Positions 1-9,455 of a stretch of DNA of 64,000 nucleotides are shown in pieces. The notes under the pieces are model-generated. The model had not been told where the DNA came from and searched no databases. It saw only the letters and a program-made list of their open reading frames with translations. Source of the DNA: JAWKZG01 sp041396125 (GTDB taxonomy: Bacteria > Pseudomonadota > Gammaproteobacteria > Competibacterales > Competibacteraceae). The position numbers were made by a program, and so were the translations under genes. Numbering within the stretch: the first letter of the stretch is position 1; every line of letters starts with the position of its first letter. The stretch is from the NCBI GenBank assembly GCA_041396125.1, contig JAWKZG010000001.1, positions 930,001-994,000 on the forward strand, read 5' to 3'.

Positions 1-150
1 GCAAGGGGCTGCTGTCGTATAGTGGCGGCGAAACAGGACAGCGTCTTTAGCCAGCTGGTCCAGATGAGGTGTCTGCACGGTGGGATGGTCTAACAATGAC
101 AGGCAGTCGGCACGCCATTGATCGGCGCTGATGAAAAGTACTTTCCGCAT
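1..150 (-). CDS. Sulfatase-family hydrolase, N-terminal 50 residues only (runs off window)
   Basis: The minus strand from the ATG at 150 reads MRKVLFISADQWRADCLSLL and continues open to the window edge. The opening ISADQWR followed by TPHLDQLAKDAVLFRRHYTTAAPC is the standard start of type I sulfatases and phosphonate monoester hydrolases. The Asp of the ADQ motif is a metal ligand. The Cys at residue 50, at the very edge of the window, is in the place of the catalytic cysteine that is converted to formylglycine (CxPSR-type motif). The rest of the motif lies outside, so the assignment rests on the N-terminus alone. Substrate cannot be told. Confidence 0.75.
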   Translation of the reverse strand, partial: MRKVLFISADQWRADCLSLLDHPTVQTPHLDQLAKDAVLFRRHYTTAAPC

Positions 151-327
151 GGAGGTCTCGCTTCTCTGAAAACGTCGCCCTAGCCAGGTGTTAATGTACT
201 CTGACGTAGTAAGCGCGCTGTGAATAACAGCTTTTCGGCCTTATTGATAATTAGTCTACTGGTCTGGTATTGCATTCGAATGACCAGAAGCGACCTGAGG
301 TGATCTGCAGGCGAAAACCGGGCTCGA

Positions 328-1479
328 TTACCAGCCGTTGACACGATCCCATTGGGCGATGACTTCGTCACCTTCCAGTACCTGATAGCAGTCATACGCG
401 GCAGCCGTTATGCAGGCATGATTGGGCAGGATGCGTACTTTCGCGCCGACCGGTAAACGGTCATACCAGTCTGGATCGGAGACCGGCACCAGTCCGTGTT
501 CCTGTGATACCGACTGCACATATAATCCCGGCAATACGGCCTGGGTGGTACTGTCGCACAGTTCGCCATAGCCCACTTCGGTGCGAAATTCCTGCGCACT
601 GATGTCTTTGGACAAGGCCAGTGCGCCGGCATCCAGAATCAGATGACCGGCATGGCGGTTATGCCCGATCACACTGGCCAGTACACTGAGCGCCAGATCC
701 TGACGCTGGCAGACGCCGATAGCGAGCTGGTCCAGATCATAAAAGACAAACACGCCCGGTCGCATTTCGGTGACGCCGCTTAGATCCTCGGCCAGGCAGG
801 CGGTAGGCGTAGAACCGGCGCTGACGACCGGGCAAGGCAGGCCGGCAGCCCGCAAGCGCTCGGCCGCCAGCACGATGGCATCGCGTTCCTGCCGGGCGAC
901 CTCCTGGATAGCGTCTGCAGCGTCGCAATGATAGGAATGTCCGGCATGGGTCAGTACGCCAATCAGTTCAACGCCGGGTGCCTGCTGCAGAATATGACCG
1001 ATGCTGAGCAGCGCATCGCTGTCGGGCAGTACACCGGCACGTCGTCCGCCGCTGTCGATTTCGATCATGACCTTAAAGCTTGCGTCGTGGCTGCGGGCAT
1101 AGTCGCCAATGGCTCGGGCCGCTGTGTCATTATCGGTAATGATTTTCATATCTGCACCGCGCCGGGTCAGTGCGTCAACGGCCTCCAGCTTGCCGGGTGC
1201 TATGCCGACGGCGTACAGCAGATCACGCAAACCATGCTCGAAAAAATACCCGGCTTCGCGCAAGGTGGACACGGTTATGCCACCGGCCTGACCGGCTGTG
1301 GCCAAGTGTGCGATGGTAGCCGATTTGGCGGTTTTCAGATGTGGTCGTAACGTCACGCCGAGCTGCGCCATGCGCTCCTGCATTGTTTGGATATTGCGTT
1401 CCAGCGCGATTTTATCCAGCAGCAGCGCGGGGGTGGGTAAACTATTTACTGTATTTATTAATGTATTTGGTGTGGGCAT
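328..1479 (-). CDS. DSD1-type PLP enzyme (D-threonine aldolase / D-serine dehydratase-like)
   Basis: This 383-residue protein has the alanine-racemase-like TIM barrel of the D-serine dehydratase/D-threonine aldolase family. The motif PHLKT (residues 46-50) supplies the PLP-binding Lys49. The C-terminal beta domain carries PNHAC, whose His354 and Cys356 match the zinc-binding His-x-Cys pair of the DSD1 family. Members split D-threonine or D-3-hydroxy amino acids into glycine and an aldehyde, or deaminate D-serine; the sequence does not choose between them. It is divergent from glgC and probably a single-gene unit. The length is normal for the family. Confidence 0.85.
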   Translation of the reverse strand: MPTPNTLINTVNSLPTPALLLDKIALERNIQTMQERMAQLGVTLRPHLKTAKSATIAHLATAGQAGGITVSTLREAGYFFEHGLRDLLYAVGIAPGKLEAVDALTRRGADMKIITDNDTAARAIGDYARSHDASFKVMIEIDSGGRRAGVLPDSDALLSIGHILQQAPGVELIGVLTHAGHSYHCDAADAIQEVARQERDAIVLAAERLRAAGLPCPVVSAGSTPTACLAEDLSGVTEMRPGVFVFYDLDQLAIGVCQRQDLALSVLASVIGHNRHAGHLILDAGALALSKDISAQEFRTEVGYGELCDSTTQAVLPGLYVQSVSQEHGLVPVSDPDWYDRLPVGAKVRILPNHACITAAAYDCYQVLEGDEVIAQWDRVNGW

Positions 1480-1552
1480 GGTAGAGAAATCCTGAGAAAC
1501 CAGCCATGATTATAAAGGCAATCGACCCGATAATGCTGGAGAGGAGGACGAC

Positions 1553-2827
1553 ATGAACTTCAAGACCGACCCTCGTTTTGTCAGCCGCCTGACGCGTAGC
1601 ACCCTGGCACTGGTGCTGGCCGGCGGGCGCGGATCACGTCTGTATGAACTGACCAACTGGCGGGCCAAGCCGGCAGTACCGTTTGGCGGTAAATTCCGTA
1701 TCATTGACTTCCCGTTGTCCAACTGCCTCAACTCCGGCATTCGTCGGATCGGTGTCCTGACACAATATAAGGCGCATTCGCTGATTCGCCATCTGGTGCA
1801 TGGCTGGAGCGGCATGCAGACCGAGCTGGGTGAGTTCGTGGAGATTCTGCCGGCCTCGCAACGGACCGATGATCAAGGGTATGCCGGTACGGCAGATGCC
1901 ATCTATCAGAACCTGGACATTATTCGCACCCATCAGCCCGAGTATGTGCTGGTGCTGTCCGGGGATCATATTTATAAGATGGATTATGGCGCGATGCTGG
2001 CTTTTCATGTCGAGCAGCAGGCTGATATGACCGTTTCCTGCCTCGAAGTGCCGCTGTCTGAAGCGGCCGGATCGTTCGGGGTCATGACGGTTGATGATGC
2101 CGGCCGTATTGTCCGCTTTGATGAAAAACCCGCCGCCCCGACGCCGATTCCGGGACAGAGCGATTTATGTCTGGCATCGATGGGAAATTACGTCTTTAAC
2201 ACCAAATTTCTTTATGAGCAGTTGATTCGGGATCACGACGACCCCAATTCCGAGCATGATTTTGGTAAAAATATTATTCCCGGCATTATCGGAAAATACC
2301 GCGTTTTTGCTTATCCGTTTCGGGATGCAGAAACCGGTCAGCGGGCGTTTTGGCGTGATGTTGGCACCCTGGATGCATTCTGGCAGGCCAATATGGAATT
2401 GATCGGTGTATCACCGGAACTGAATTTGTACGACGCCGAATGGCCGATTCTGACTTATCAGGTGCAGCTTCCGCCCGCCAAGTTTGTGTTCGATTCCGAC
2501 GAGCGGCGCGGGATGGCTGTTGACTCGATGGTGTCGGGCGGCTGTGTGATTTCCGGTGCGAAACTGCGCCGTTCACTGTTGTTTTCCAATGTCAAAATAC
2601 ATTCGTATACGACCATTGAGGAAACTGTGGTGCTGCCCGAAGTCGAGATCGGCCGCCACTGCACGATTCATCGTGCGATCATTGATCGTGGCTGCAATAT
2701 TCCGGACGGAACAACAATCGGTGTCGATCACGCGGAGGACAAAAAACGCGGTTTCCGGGTCTCCGAGCAAGGGATCACTTTAGTTACCCCCGATATGCTG
2801 GGACAGCCGATTCATTTCGTGCGTTAG
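1553..2827 (+). CDS. glgC: Glucose-1-phosphate adenylyltransferase GlgC
   Basis: GlgC makes ADP-glucose from glucose-1-phosphate and ATP, the committed step of bacterial glycogen synthesis. The 424 residues are close to the usual length. The nucleotide-binding loop VLAGGRGSRL lies at residues 21-30, followed by GTADAIYQN and LSGDHIYKMDY. DVGTLDAFWQAN comes before the C-terminal left-handed beta-helix (about 310-400). A strong Shine-Dalgarno (GGAGGA, just before the ATG) supports the start. It is the first gene of a tight plus-strand operon: pgm begins 9 bp after its stop, and glgA and glgB follow. Confidence 0.97.
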   Translation: MNFKTDPRFVSRLTRSTLALVLAGGRGSRLYELTNWRAKPAVPFGGKFRIIDFPLSNCLNSGIRRIGVLTQYKAHSLIRHLVHGWSGMQTELGEFVEILPASQRTDDQGYAGTADAIYQNLDIIRTHQPEYVLVLSGDHIYKMDYGAMLAFHVEQQADMTVSCLEVPLSEAAGSFGVMTVDDAGRIVRFDEKPAAPTPIPGQSDLCLASMGNYVFNTKFLYEQLIRDHDDPNSEHDFGKNIIPGIIGKYRVFAYPFRDAETGQRAFWRDVGTLDAFWQANMELIGVSPELNLYDAEWPILTYQVQLPPAKFVFDSDERRGMAVDSMVSGGCVISGAKLRRSLLFSNVKIHSYTTIEETVVLPEVEIGRHCTIHRAIIDRGCNIPDGTTIGVDHAEDKKRGFRVSEQGITLVTPDMLGQPIHFVR

Positions 2828-2836
2828 GAGTGATGG

Positions 2837-4483
2837 ATGAGCACTGACATTATCACGATTCCAAGTCAGCCATTTGAGGGGCAAAAGCCTGGTACTTCCG
2901 GATTGCGCAAAAAGGTTAAGGTATTCCAGCAGCCACATTATCTGGAAAACTTTGTGCAATCGATTTTCGATGTGCTGCCGGGTTTGCGGGGTCAGACGTT
3001 GGTGGTGGGCGGTGATGGCCGCTATTACAACCGCGAGGCCCTGCAGATCATCTTGCGTCTGGCGGCCGCCAACGGCGTTGGCCGGGTGCTGGTCGGGCGT
3101 GGCGGTATTTTATCCACGCCGGCGGCGTCTTGTGTGATTCGCAAACACGGGGCGTTCGGCGGGCTTATCCTCTCGGCCAGTCATAATCCGGGCGGGCCGG
3201 ATGAAGATTTCGGGATCAAATACAATACCGGCAATGGCGGACCTGCGCCGGAACAGATCACTAACGCCATTTATCAGCGCAGCCAGCAGATTGAGCGTTA
3301 TTACACGCTCACAGCACCCGCTATTGATCTCGATCACAACGGTATACAGCAGCTTGGCACGATGGCGGTGGAAATCATCGATCCGGTCGACGATTATGCC
3401 GAGCTGATGGAACGCCTGTTTGATTTTGACCAACTGCGCGAGCGCTTCCAGAATGGTTTTCGCATGTGTTTTGATGCGATGCACGCAGTCACCGGGCCTT
3501 ATGCCCAGGAAATTCTGGAGCGGCGGCTGGGCGCACCACCCGGTACGGTAATCAATGCCGAGCCGCTGCTGGATTTTGGCGGCGGCCACCCCGATCCCAA
3601 TCTGGCTCATGCCAGGGACCTGGTTGCTGCGCTGAGTGGAGCAGACGCGCCGGAACTGGGCGCTGCTTCGGACGGTGACGGCGATCGTAATATGATTCTG
3701 GGGCGCGATTTCTACGTAACACCCAGCGATAGTCTGGCGCTGCTTGCCGCCAACGCCCAGCGTGTGCCTGGATATCGTAAGGGTCTGGCCGGGGTGGCGC
3801 GCTCGATGCCGACCAGCCGGGCTGTGGACCGGGTGGCAGAAGCGCTTGGTATCCCGTGCTTTGAAACGCCGACCGGCTGGAAGTTTTTCGGCAATTTGCT
3901 GGATACGGGACAGATTACCCTGTGCGGCGAGGAATCTTTCGGTACCGGGTCGGATCATGTACGGGAAAAAGACGGCTTATGGGCGGTCCTGTTCTGGTTG
4001 AATATTCTAGCGGCCCGGCAGGAATCGGTCGAAGCCATTGTGCGTAGCCACTGGGGACGGTTCGGGCGCAATTTCTATACCCGGCATGATTACGAAGGAG
4101 TGGCCAGCGATGGCGCGAATCAATTAATAGCGGATCTGCGCAGTAAACTCGACAACTTGTCCGGGCAGCGTTTCGGTGCCCATGAGGTCGAATGGGCTGA
4201 TGACTTCAGCTATACCGACCCGGTTGATCACAGTATCAGCAGTCAGCAGGGTTTACGCATCGGCTTTGCCGGTGCTGGCGGCGGTGCTCGTATTGTGTAT
4301 CGTTTGTCCGGCACCGGCACCGAGGGGGCAACACTCAGAGTGTATATTGAACGCCACGAGGCAGATCCAGATCAGCATCACCGCGATCCGCAGCAGGCGC
4401 TGGCCGAGCTGATTCGACTGGCGGGCGAACTGGCGCGTATCGAGCACTATACCGGGCGCACCGCGCCTTCTGTCATCACCTGA
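2837..4483 (+). CDS. pgm: Phosphoglucomutase (alpha-D-glucose phosphate-specific)
   Basis: This enzyme interconverts glucose-6-phosphate and glucose-1-phosphate, feeding GlgC. All four family signatures are present: the phosphoserine loop SASHNPGG (residues 113-120, active Ser115), the metal loop DGDGDRN near residue 279, the sugar-binding GEESFGTGS near 360, and the C-terminal phosphate-binding RLSGTGTEGATLR near 490. The 548 residues match the Pgm type of Escherichia coli rather than the shorter ManB/AlgC type. Its place between glgC and glgA shows a dedicated glycogen role. The start lies 9 bp after the glgC stop with GGAG in front. Confidence 0.96.
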   Translation: MSTDIITIPSQPFEGQKPGTSGLRKKVKVFQQPHYLENFVQSIFDVLPGLRGQTLVVGGDGRYYNREALQIILRLAAANGVGRVLVGRGGILSTPAASCVIRKHGAFGGLILSASHNPGGPDEDFGIKYNTGNGGPAPEQITNAIYQRSQQIERYYTLTAPAIDLDHNGIQQLGTMAVEIIDPVDDYAELMERLFDFDQLRERFQNGFRMCFDAMHAVTGPYAQEILERRLGAPPGTVINAEPLLDFGGGHPDPNLAHARDLVAALSGADAPELGAASDGDGDRNMILGRDFYVTPSDSLALLAANAQRVPGYRKGLAGVARSMPTSRAVDRVAEALGIPCFETPTGWKFFGNLLDTGQITLCGEESFGTGSDHVREKDGLWAVLFWLNILAARQESVEAIVRSHWGRFGRNFYTRHDYEGVASDGANQLIADLRSKLDNLSGQRFGAHEVEWADDFSYTDPVDHSISSQQGLRIGFAGAGGGARIVYRLSGTGTEGATLRVYIERHEADPDQHHRDPQQALAELIRLAGELARIEHYTGRTAPSVIT

Positions 4484-4552
4484 TACTACGATGCCACTAC
4501 TACACAGGAATAACGTTTCTACGCGTATAGCCCGGCTGGGCTGGAGGTGGCG

Positions 4553-6127
4553 GTGAACTCGCATATTGTGATGCTCGCCGCCGAGAATGATGCCCTGCCC
4601 GGCGGTAAAGTGGGCGGTATTGGCGATGTGGTGCGGGATGTGCCGCCAGTCCTGGCTCGCCGCGGTGTGCGGGTGACCGTATTAACGCCGTCCTACGGTA
4701 CCCTGGCGGAATTGCCGGGGGCGGTACGTCTGTCTGCCCTGGAAGTCGGTTTTGGTGGTAGCAGCCAGCATGTCGAACTGTACCGGGTACCGGGCAAGCG
4801 TGAGGTCGACGGGGTTGAACACTGGGTGCTGGAGCATCCTTTATTCGCCGCCGGCGGGCCGGGTAAAATCTATTGCGACGACCCGCCACAACGACCGTTT
4901 GCGACAGATGCCAGCAAGTTTGCCCTGTTTTGTCTGGCTGCAGCGGAGCTCATCGCGCAGCAGCAAAGCCCGCTGCCGGATGTGATTCATCTGCATGACT
5001 GGCATGCGGCCCTGTTTTTGTTGCTGCGCCGTTATCATCCGGCGTATCGGCAGCTACAAACAGTCCGCTGTGTGTTCACGATCCATAATCTGGCTTTGCA
5101 GGGGATCCGTCCGCTGGGGGGCGACAGCTCCTCGCTGGCGACCTGGTATCCCGGTCTGCATTGCGAGCATGCACTGGTCGCTGATCCACGCTGGCCGGAT
5201 TGCCTGAACCCTATGGCTGTCGGTATCCGGCTGGCGGATGCGGTACATACGGTATCGCCTTCCTACGCCAATGAAATTCTGCGCTCCAGTGCAGTAGAAG
5301 CAAACGGTTATTATGGCGGTGAAGGCCTTGAAGGTGATTTGCTGGTTGCTCATGAGCAGCAGCGCTTGCAGGGTATTCTGAACGGTTGCGAATATCCCAA
5401 TCCCCCACCTGTAGCGACACCTTGGCCGGCCCTGCTGGAGCTGCTGCGTGAGCAGGTGCTGCGCTGGGTCGGGGAGGGCAGCAGCGTGAATAGTGCGCAG
5501 TTTATTGCGCATGCGCGTCTCAGCAAACTGACCCGTCGCCGGCCGGGTTTATTATTGACCAGCGTGGGTCGTATTACCGATCAGAAAATGCGTCTGCTGC
5601 AAACGCGCCTGGCGGACGGGCGTTGGGCGCTGGAAGCGTTACTGGAGGTTTTGGGCAAACGCGGTGTGCTGTTATTGCTGGGTAGTGGTGACACGGACTA
5701 TGAGCAGTTTCTGACGACTATCGCCGGGCGCTGCTCCAATCTTATTTTTCTGCGTGGCTATTCCGATACCCTGGCGCAGGCCTTGTACGCCAGCGGTGAT
5801 TTATTCCTGATGCCGAGTTCGTTTGAGCCTTGCGGTATCAGTCAAATGCTGGCTATGCGTGCCGGTCAGCCCTGTCTGGTGCATCAGGTGGGCGGGTTGA
5901 AAGATACCGTGCAGCCCGGCGTTAATGGGTTTGGCTTTAATGGCCCGAGTCTGACCGGGCAGGCGCAGGGCATGGTGGATTGTCTGCAGGCAGCGCTGGT
6001 GCTGCAGAGTGATCAGCCGCAACGCTGGCAGGCGATATGCGAAGCCGCAAGCGCTGCCCGTTTCAGCTGGGAAGACAGCATAACGGCCTATCTGCATCAG
6101 CTCTATGCGCTGCCCGATACGGGCTGA
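4553..6127 (+). CDS. glgA: Glycogen synthase GlgA (GT5, ADP-glucose type)
   Basis: GlgA transfers glucose from ADP-glucose to a growing alpha-1,4-glucan. The N-terminal GGKVGGIGDVV motif is the counterpart of the KxGGL substrate loop in this GT-B family. IHLHDWHAA follows. The C-terminal domain carries SSFEPCGISQMLAMRAGQP and GGLKDTV, the acidic and sugar-binding motifs of GT5. The reading frame opens at a GTG at 4547, but the GTG at 4553 sits five bases after a GGAGG at 4543-4547 and is the better start. The protein is about 524 residues and rather divergent from the E. coli type in these motifs. It is third in the glg operon. Confidence 0.93.
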   Translation: MNSHIVMLAAENDALPGGKVGGIGDVVRDVPPVLARRGVRVTVLTPSYGTLAELPGAVRLSALEVGFGGSSQHVELYRVPGKREVDGVEHWVLEHPLFAAGGPGKIYCDDPPQRPFATDASKFALFCLAAAELIAQQQSPLPDVIHLHDWHAALFLLLRRYHPAYRQLQTVRCVFTIHNLALQGIRPLGGDSSSLATWYPGLHCEHALVADPRWPDCLNPMAVGIRLADAVHTVSPSYANEILRSSAVEANGYYGGEGLEGDLLVAHEQQRLQGILNGCEYPNPPPVATPWPALLELLREQVLRWVGEGSSVNSAQFIAHARLSKLTRRRPGLLLTSVGRITDQKMRLLQTRLADGRWALEALLEVLGKRGVLLLLGSGDTDYEQFLTTIAGRCSNLIFLRGYSDTLAQALYASGDLFLMPSSFEPCGISQMLAMRAGQPCLVHQVGGLKDTVQPGVNGFGFNGPSLTGQAQGMVDCLQAALVLQSDQPQRWQAICEAASAARFSWEDSITAYLHQLYALPDTG

Positions 6128-6188
6128 TTCGGCGTGATTTGAATATGGGCGCGAAGGCAGACAGTGCTGCGGGCCCGAAGAGGTTTTC

Positions 6189-8390
6189 ATGAGCGATAAA
6201 CTCAGCACCCATTACGCGACTCTGGCAGCGGGCGATCACGCTGATCCCTTCGCAGTGCTTGGGCCTCATTCAAGTAAAACAGGGAGTAAAAAACGCTGGG
6301 TGGTGCGTACCTTTCAGCCCGGTGCCACAGCTGTTAGCGTCAGCGATGCGCAGGATGTTGTACTGGCCAGAATGCGGCAGGTCCATGAGGCCGGCATTTT
6401 CGTTGCCGGGCTGGATACCTTACCGGCTGACTACCGGCTGTCGGTCGAGTATGGCGAGCAGTGCGTCAGACTGGACGACCCTTACCGCTTTGCCTCACCC
6501 CTGGGTGAGATTGACCGGCATTTGTTCGCGGAAGGCCAACACTGGCGCCTGTATGACAAACTGGGCGCGCATACGCTGACGCTGGATGGCGTTACCGGTG
6601 TGTATTTCGCGGTCTGGGCGCCCAATGCAAGCCGGGTCAGCGTGGTCGGCTCGTTTAATAACTGGGATGGCCGTCGTCATCCCATGCGCAAACATCACGA
6701 CTGCGGCATCTGGGACATTTTCATTCCCGGTCTTGCCGTGGGCGAACAGTATAAGTTCGAGCTGAAAAGCGCGCAGGGCACTCTGCTGCCCTTGAAGGCC
6801 GACCCGTGTGCCAGACAGATGGAAGCGCCGCCGGGTAATGCTGCCATTGTGCACCGCAGTCACTATGTCTGGAACGATCAGGACTGGCTCGACACGCGTC
6901 AGGCTACGTCAGCCTTAAGCGCACCCCTGTCAATTTACGAAGTGCATCTGGGTTCCTGGCGGCGGGATAAAAATGACCAGTGGCTGAGTTATCGTGAACT
7001 GGCCGAGCAATTGGTGAGCTACGCCAAAGAGATGGGCTATACCCATCTGGAACTGCTGCCCGTCACAGAGCATCCGTTTGATGGTTCCTGGGGCTATCAG
7101 CCGATCGGTCTGTACGCGCCGACCTGGCGCTTTGGTGAGCCGGATGATTTCAAATATTTCATCGACCGCTGTCATCAGGCCGGACTGGGCGTGATTATGG
7201 ACTGGGTGCCGGCGCACTTCCCAAAAGATACCTATGGCCTGGCCCGGTTTGATGGCACGGCGCTGTACGAACATGCTGATCCGCGCCAGGCCGAGCATCC
7301 TGACTGGGGCACGCTGGTTTACAATTTCGGGCGTCACGAAGTCGCGAATTTTCTGCTTGCCAACGCGTTGTTCTGGCTTGAGGAATATCACATCGACGGG
7401 CTGCGGGTCGATGCGGTGGCATCCATGCTGTATCTGGATTATTCCCGTCAGCCAGGGCAATGGGTGCCGAATCAGCATGGTGGCAACGAGAATCTGGAGG
7501 CCGTGGCATTTTTGCGCCGCATGAACGAACTGGTGCATGAGCACGGTGGCTTTACCATTGCCGAGGAGTCGACCGCTTGGCCGCAGGTGTCCAGGCCGAC
7601 CTATCTGGGTGGATTGGGCTTCAGTTACAAATGGAATATGGGCTGGATGCACGACACCTTAAATTATATGCAGACCGATCCCGTCTACCGGCGCTACCAT
7701 CATAATCTGCTGACTTTCGGCATGATGTACGCCTACAGCGAAAATTTTGTATTGCCGCTGTCACACGATGAAGTGGTACACGGCAAAGGCTCCTTGCTGA
7801 CGCGTATGCGCGGCGATACCTGGCAGCAGTTTGCCAATTTACGGGCCTATCTGGCGTTACTGTACGCCTATCCGGGTAAAAAGCTGTTATTCATGGGCGG
7901 CGAATTCGCCCAGGGGCGCGAATGGAACCATGACGGTGCACTGGACTGGTCGCTGCTGGAGATTCATTGGCATGCCGGTGTCCAGCAGGTCGTGCGGGAT
8001 CTGAACCGGCTGTATACCACGCTGCCCGCACTGCATCAGCAGGACTGCGTGCCGGAAGGCTTTGAGTGGATCGACTGTAACGATCAGGATCAAAGCATCA
8101 TTACATTTCTGCGGCGCTCACGTGAGCCACAGGATGTTGTGATTGTCGCCTGTAACTTCACCCCGTTGCCGCGCTACGCTTATCAGGTTGGAGTTCCTAT
8201 GGCCGGTGTGTATCAGGAAATTATGAATACCGATGCCGAGGTTTATACCGGCAGCGGAATCGGCAATGCCGGTCAGGTCGAGACCAGTGGTCAAGCCTGC
8301 CATGGCCGACCGGACTCCCTATATTTAACACTGCCGCCGCTGGCCGTGATCATGCTGCAGCTAAAGCCCGCACAGGACGCTTCTGGATAG
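6189..8390 (+). CDS. glgB: 1,4-alpha-glucan branching enzyme GlgB
   Basis: GlgB cuts alpha-1,4 chains and rejoins them as alpha-1,6 branches in glycogen. The 733 residues follow the long GlgB plan: an N-terminal beta domain (about 1-110), a CBM48 domain (about 115-215, with YFAVWAPNASRVSVVG), a GH13 barrel and a C-terminal beta domain. The catalytic motifs are visible: GLRVDAVASMLY (nucleophile Asp408), IAEESTAWP (acid/base Glu459) and LSHDEVVHGK (Asp527). It is the last enzyme of the glg operon. It starts 61 bp after glgA with AGAGG in front of its ATG. Confidence 0.97.
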   Translation: MSDKLSTHYATLAAGDHADPFAVLGPHSSKTGSKKRWVVRTFQPGATAVSVSDAQDVVLARMRQVHEAGIFVAGLDTLPADYRLSVEYGEQCVRLDDPYRFASPLGEIDRHLFAEGQHWRLYDKLGAHTLTLDGVTGVYFAVWAPNASRVSVVGSFNNWDGRRHPMRKHHDCGIWDIFIPGLAVGEQYKFELKSAQGTLLPLKADPCARQMEAPPGNAAIVHRSHYVWNDQDWLDTRQATSALSAPLSIYEVHLGSWRRDKNDQWLSYRELAEQLVSYAKEMGYTHLELLPVTEHPFDGSWGYQPIGLYAPTWRFGEPDDFKYFIDRCHQAGLGVIMDWVPAHFPKDTYGLARFDGTALYEHADPRQAEHPDWGTLVYNFGRHEVANFLLANALFWLEEYHIDGLRVDAVASMLYLDYSRQPGQWVPNQHGGNENLEAVAFLRRMNELVHEHGGFTIAEESTAWPQVSRPTYLGGLGFSYKWNMGWMHDTLNYMQTDPVYRRYHHNLLTFGMMYAYSENFVLPLSHDEVVHGKGSLLTRMRGDTWQQFANLRAYLALLYAYPGKKLLFMGGEFAQGREWNHDGALDWSLLEIHWHAGVQQVVRDLNRLYTTLPALHQQDCVPEGFEWIDCNDQDQSIITFLRRSREPQDVVIVACNFTPLPRYAYQVGVPMAGVYQEIMNTDAEVYTGSGIGNAGQVETSGQACHGRPDSLYLTLPPLAVIMLQLKPAQDASG

Positions 8391-8466
8391 CGGCAGCGCA
8401 GCGCAAGAATCTTTAAGATCGCACCAGATGCACAGTTATTATCAGACAGGAAATGAGTTGATATTT

Positions 8467-9123
8467 ATGGCGAGTAGGCAACGAAATACAGGTCTTTTGA
8501 CAGCGCTTTTAGGCTTGACAATAACTATGACAGCGATGGCGGCTGAGGGGCAGCCGGGCCGTTTCAGTCAAAATGGCCTGGATGGCTGGCAGGAAAAATC
8601 GTTTCAGGGTGAAACCCGCTATACGCTGACAACCGATAACGGTAAACAGGTCCTGCAGGCACAAAGCCAGGCAACAGCCTCGGGCCTGTTTCACGAGCAA
8701 TCGGTGAATCTGGTTAAAACACCGTATCTGAACTGGTCCTGGAAAGTCGCTAATGTGCTTAGTGGTATCGACGAGCACAGCAAAGCCGGGGATGATTTTG
8801 CCGCCCGCGTTTATCTGGTGGTATCCGGTGGTGCGCTGTTCTGGAAAACCCGCTCGCTGGTTTATGTCTGGTCCAGCAACCAGCCTGTGAACAGCAGCTG
8901 GGAAAATCCGTTTACCGGCAACGCCCGCCATATCGCGGTGCGTAGCGGTGCTGCCGAAGTCGGCCAGTGGCTAAGCGAAAAACGCAATATCCGGGAGGAT
9001 TTCAAACGCGTGTTCGGTGAAGATATCGAGACGATTGACGCGGTTGCGATCATGACAGACACCGATAATAGCGGGCAGAGCGCAACTGCTTGGTATGGCG
9101 ATATCTATTTCAGCGCGGATTAA
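8467..9123 (+). CDS. Exported DUF3047-family protein
   Basis: This is a DUF3047 protein of unknown function. From the ATG at 8467 it begins with a signal peptide (basic start, a hydrophobic run LLTALLGLTITMTAMA, then cleavage near AMAA). The mature part is beta-rich: FSQNGLDGWQEKSF, then LNWSWKVANVL, DDFAARVYLVV and the C-terminal SATAWYGDIYF, all typical of the family. The frame is also open from an ATG at 8428; I prefer 8467 because it gives a clean signal peptide. It follows glgB by 76 bp on the same strand, so it may be co-transcribed. A link to glycogen is not established. Confidence 0.85.
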   Translation: MASRQRNTGLLTALLGLTITMTAMAAEGQPGRFSQNGLDGWQEKSFQGETRYTLTTDNGKQVLQAQSQATASGLFHEQSVNLVKTPYLNWSWKVANVLSGIDEHSKAGDDFAARVYLVVSGGALFWKTRSLVYVWSSNQPVNSSWENPFTGNARHIAVRSGAAEVGQWLSEKRNIREDFKRVFGEDIETIDAVAIMTDTDNSGQSATAWYGDIYFSAD

Positions 9124-9455
9124 CCCATACGGCCTGCTTATGAACCCTGCCTGCAGGTTTCGTCAGGTTTTGTTGGGAAGCCCAATGGCCGGATAAACCT
9201 AGCCAGAGCAGCAGGATTTGGGTGCAATCTTACCGCGTGGTAATATCCGCCGCCGTTCACTCAAGCAGCCTGAGGCACGGGGTACGGATTATAATGTATT
9301 ATCCGTGCTTTCAAGCATGCTGTGCATGAACCCGTTCCAGACCTTTTCTAGTGTTACAAGCGGTTGTTTTTCAGCAGCGATATTTGGGCTTATGTTGCCT
9401 TCGTGCTAACACTGTTACTTTTAGTCTTATATCTGTTAAGAGAAATACCCTGATT
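9124..9455 (+). other. Intergenic region before an A+T-rich island
   Basis: No gene is recognised here. The first part is G+C-rich like the glycogen operon. The composition turns A+T-rich from about 9290. The open frame of the next gene runs back to 9351, but its translation there has no glycosyltransferase character. Confidence 0.5.

Noticed and set aside
3110..3958. A 282-codon minus-strand open frame inside pgm
   Set aside because: It is the antisense shadow of a strongly conserved phosphoglucomutase.
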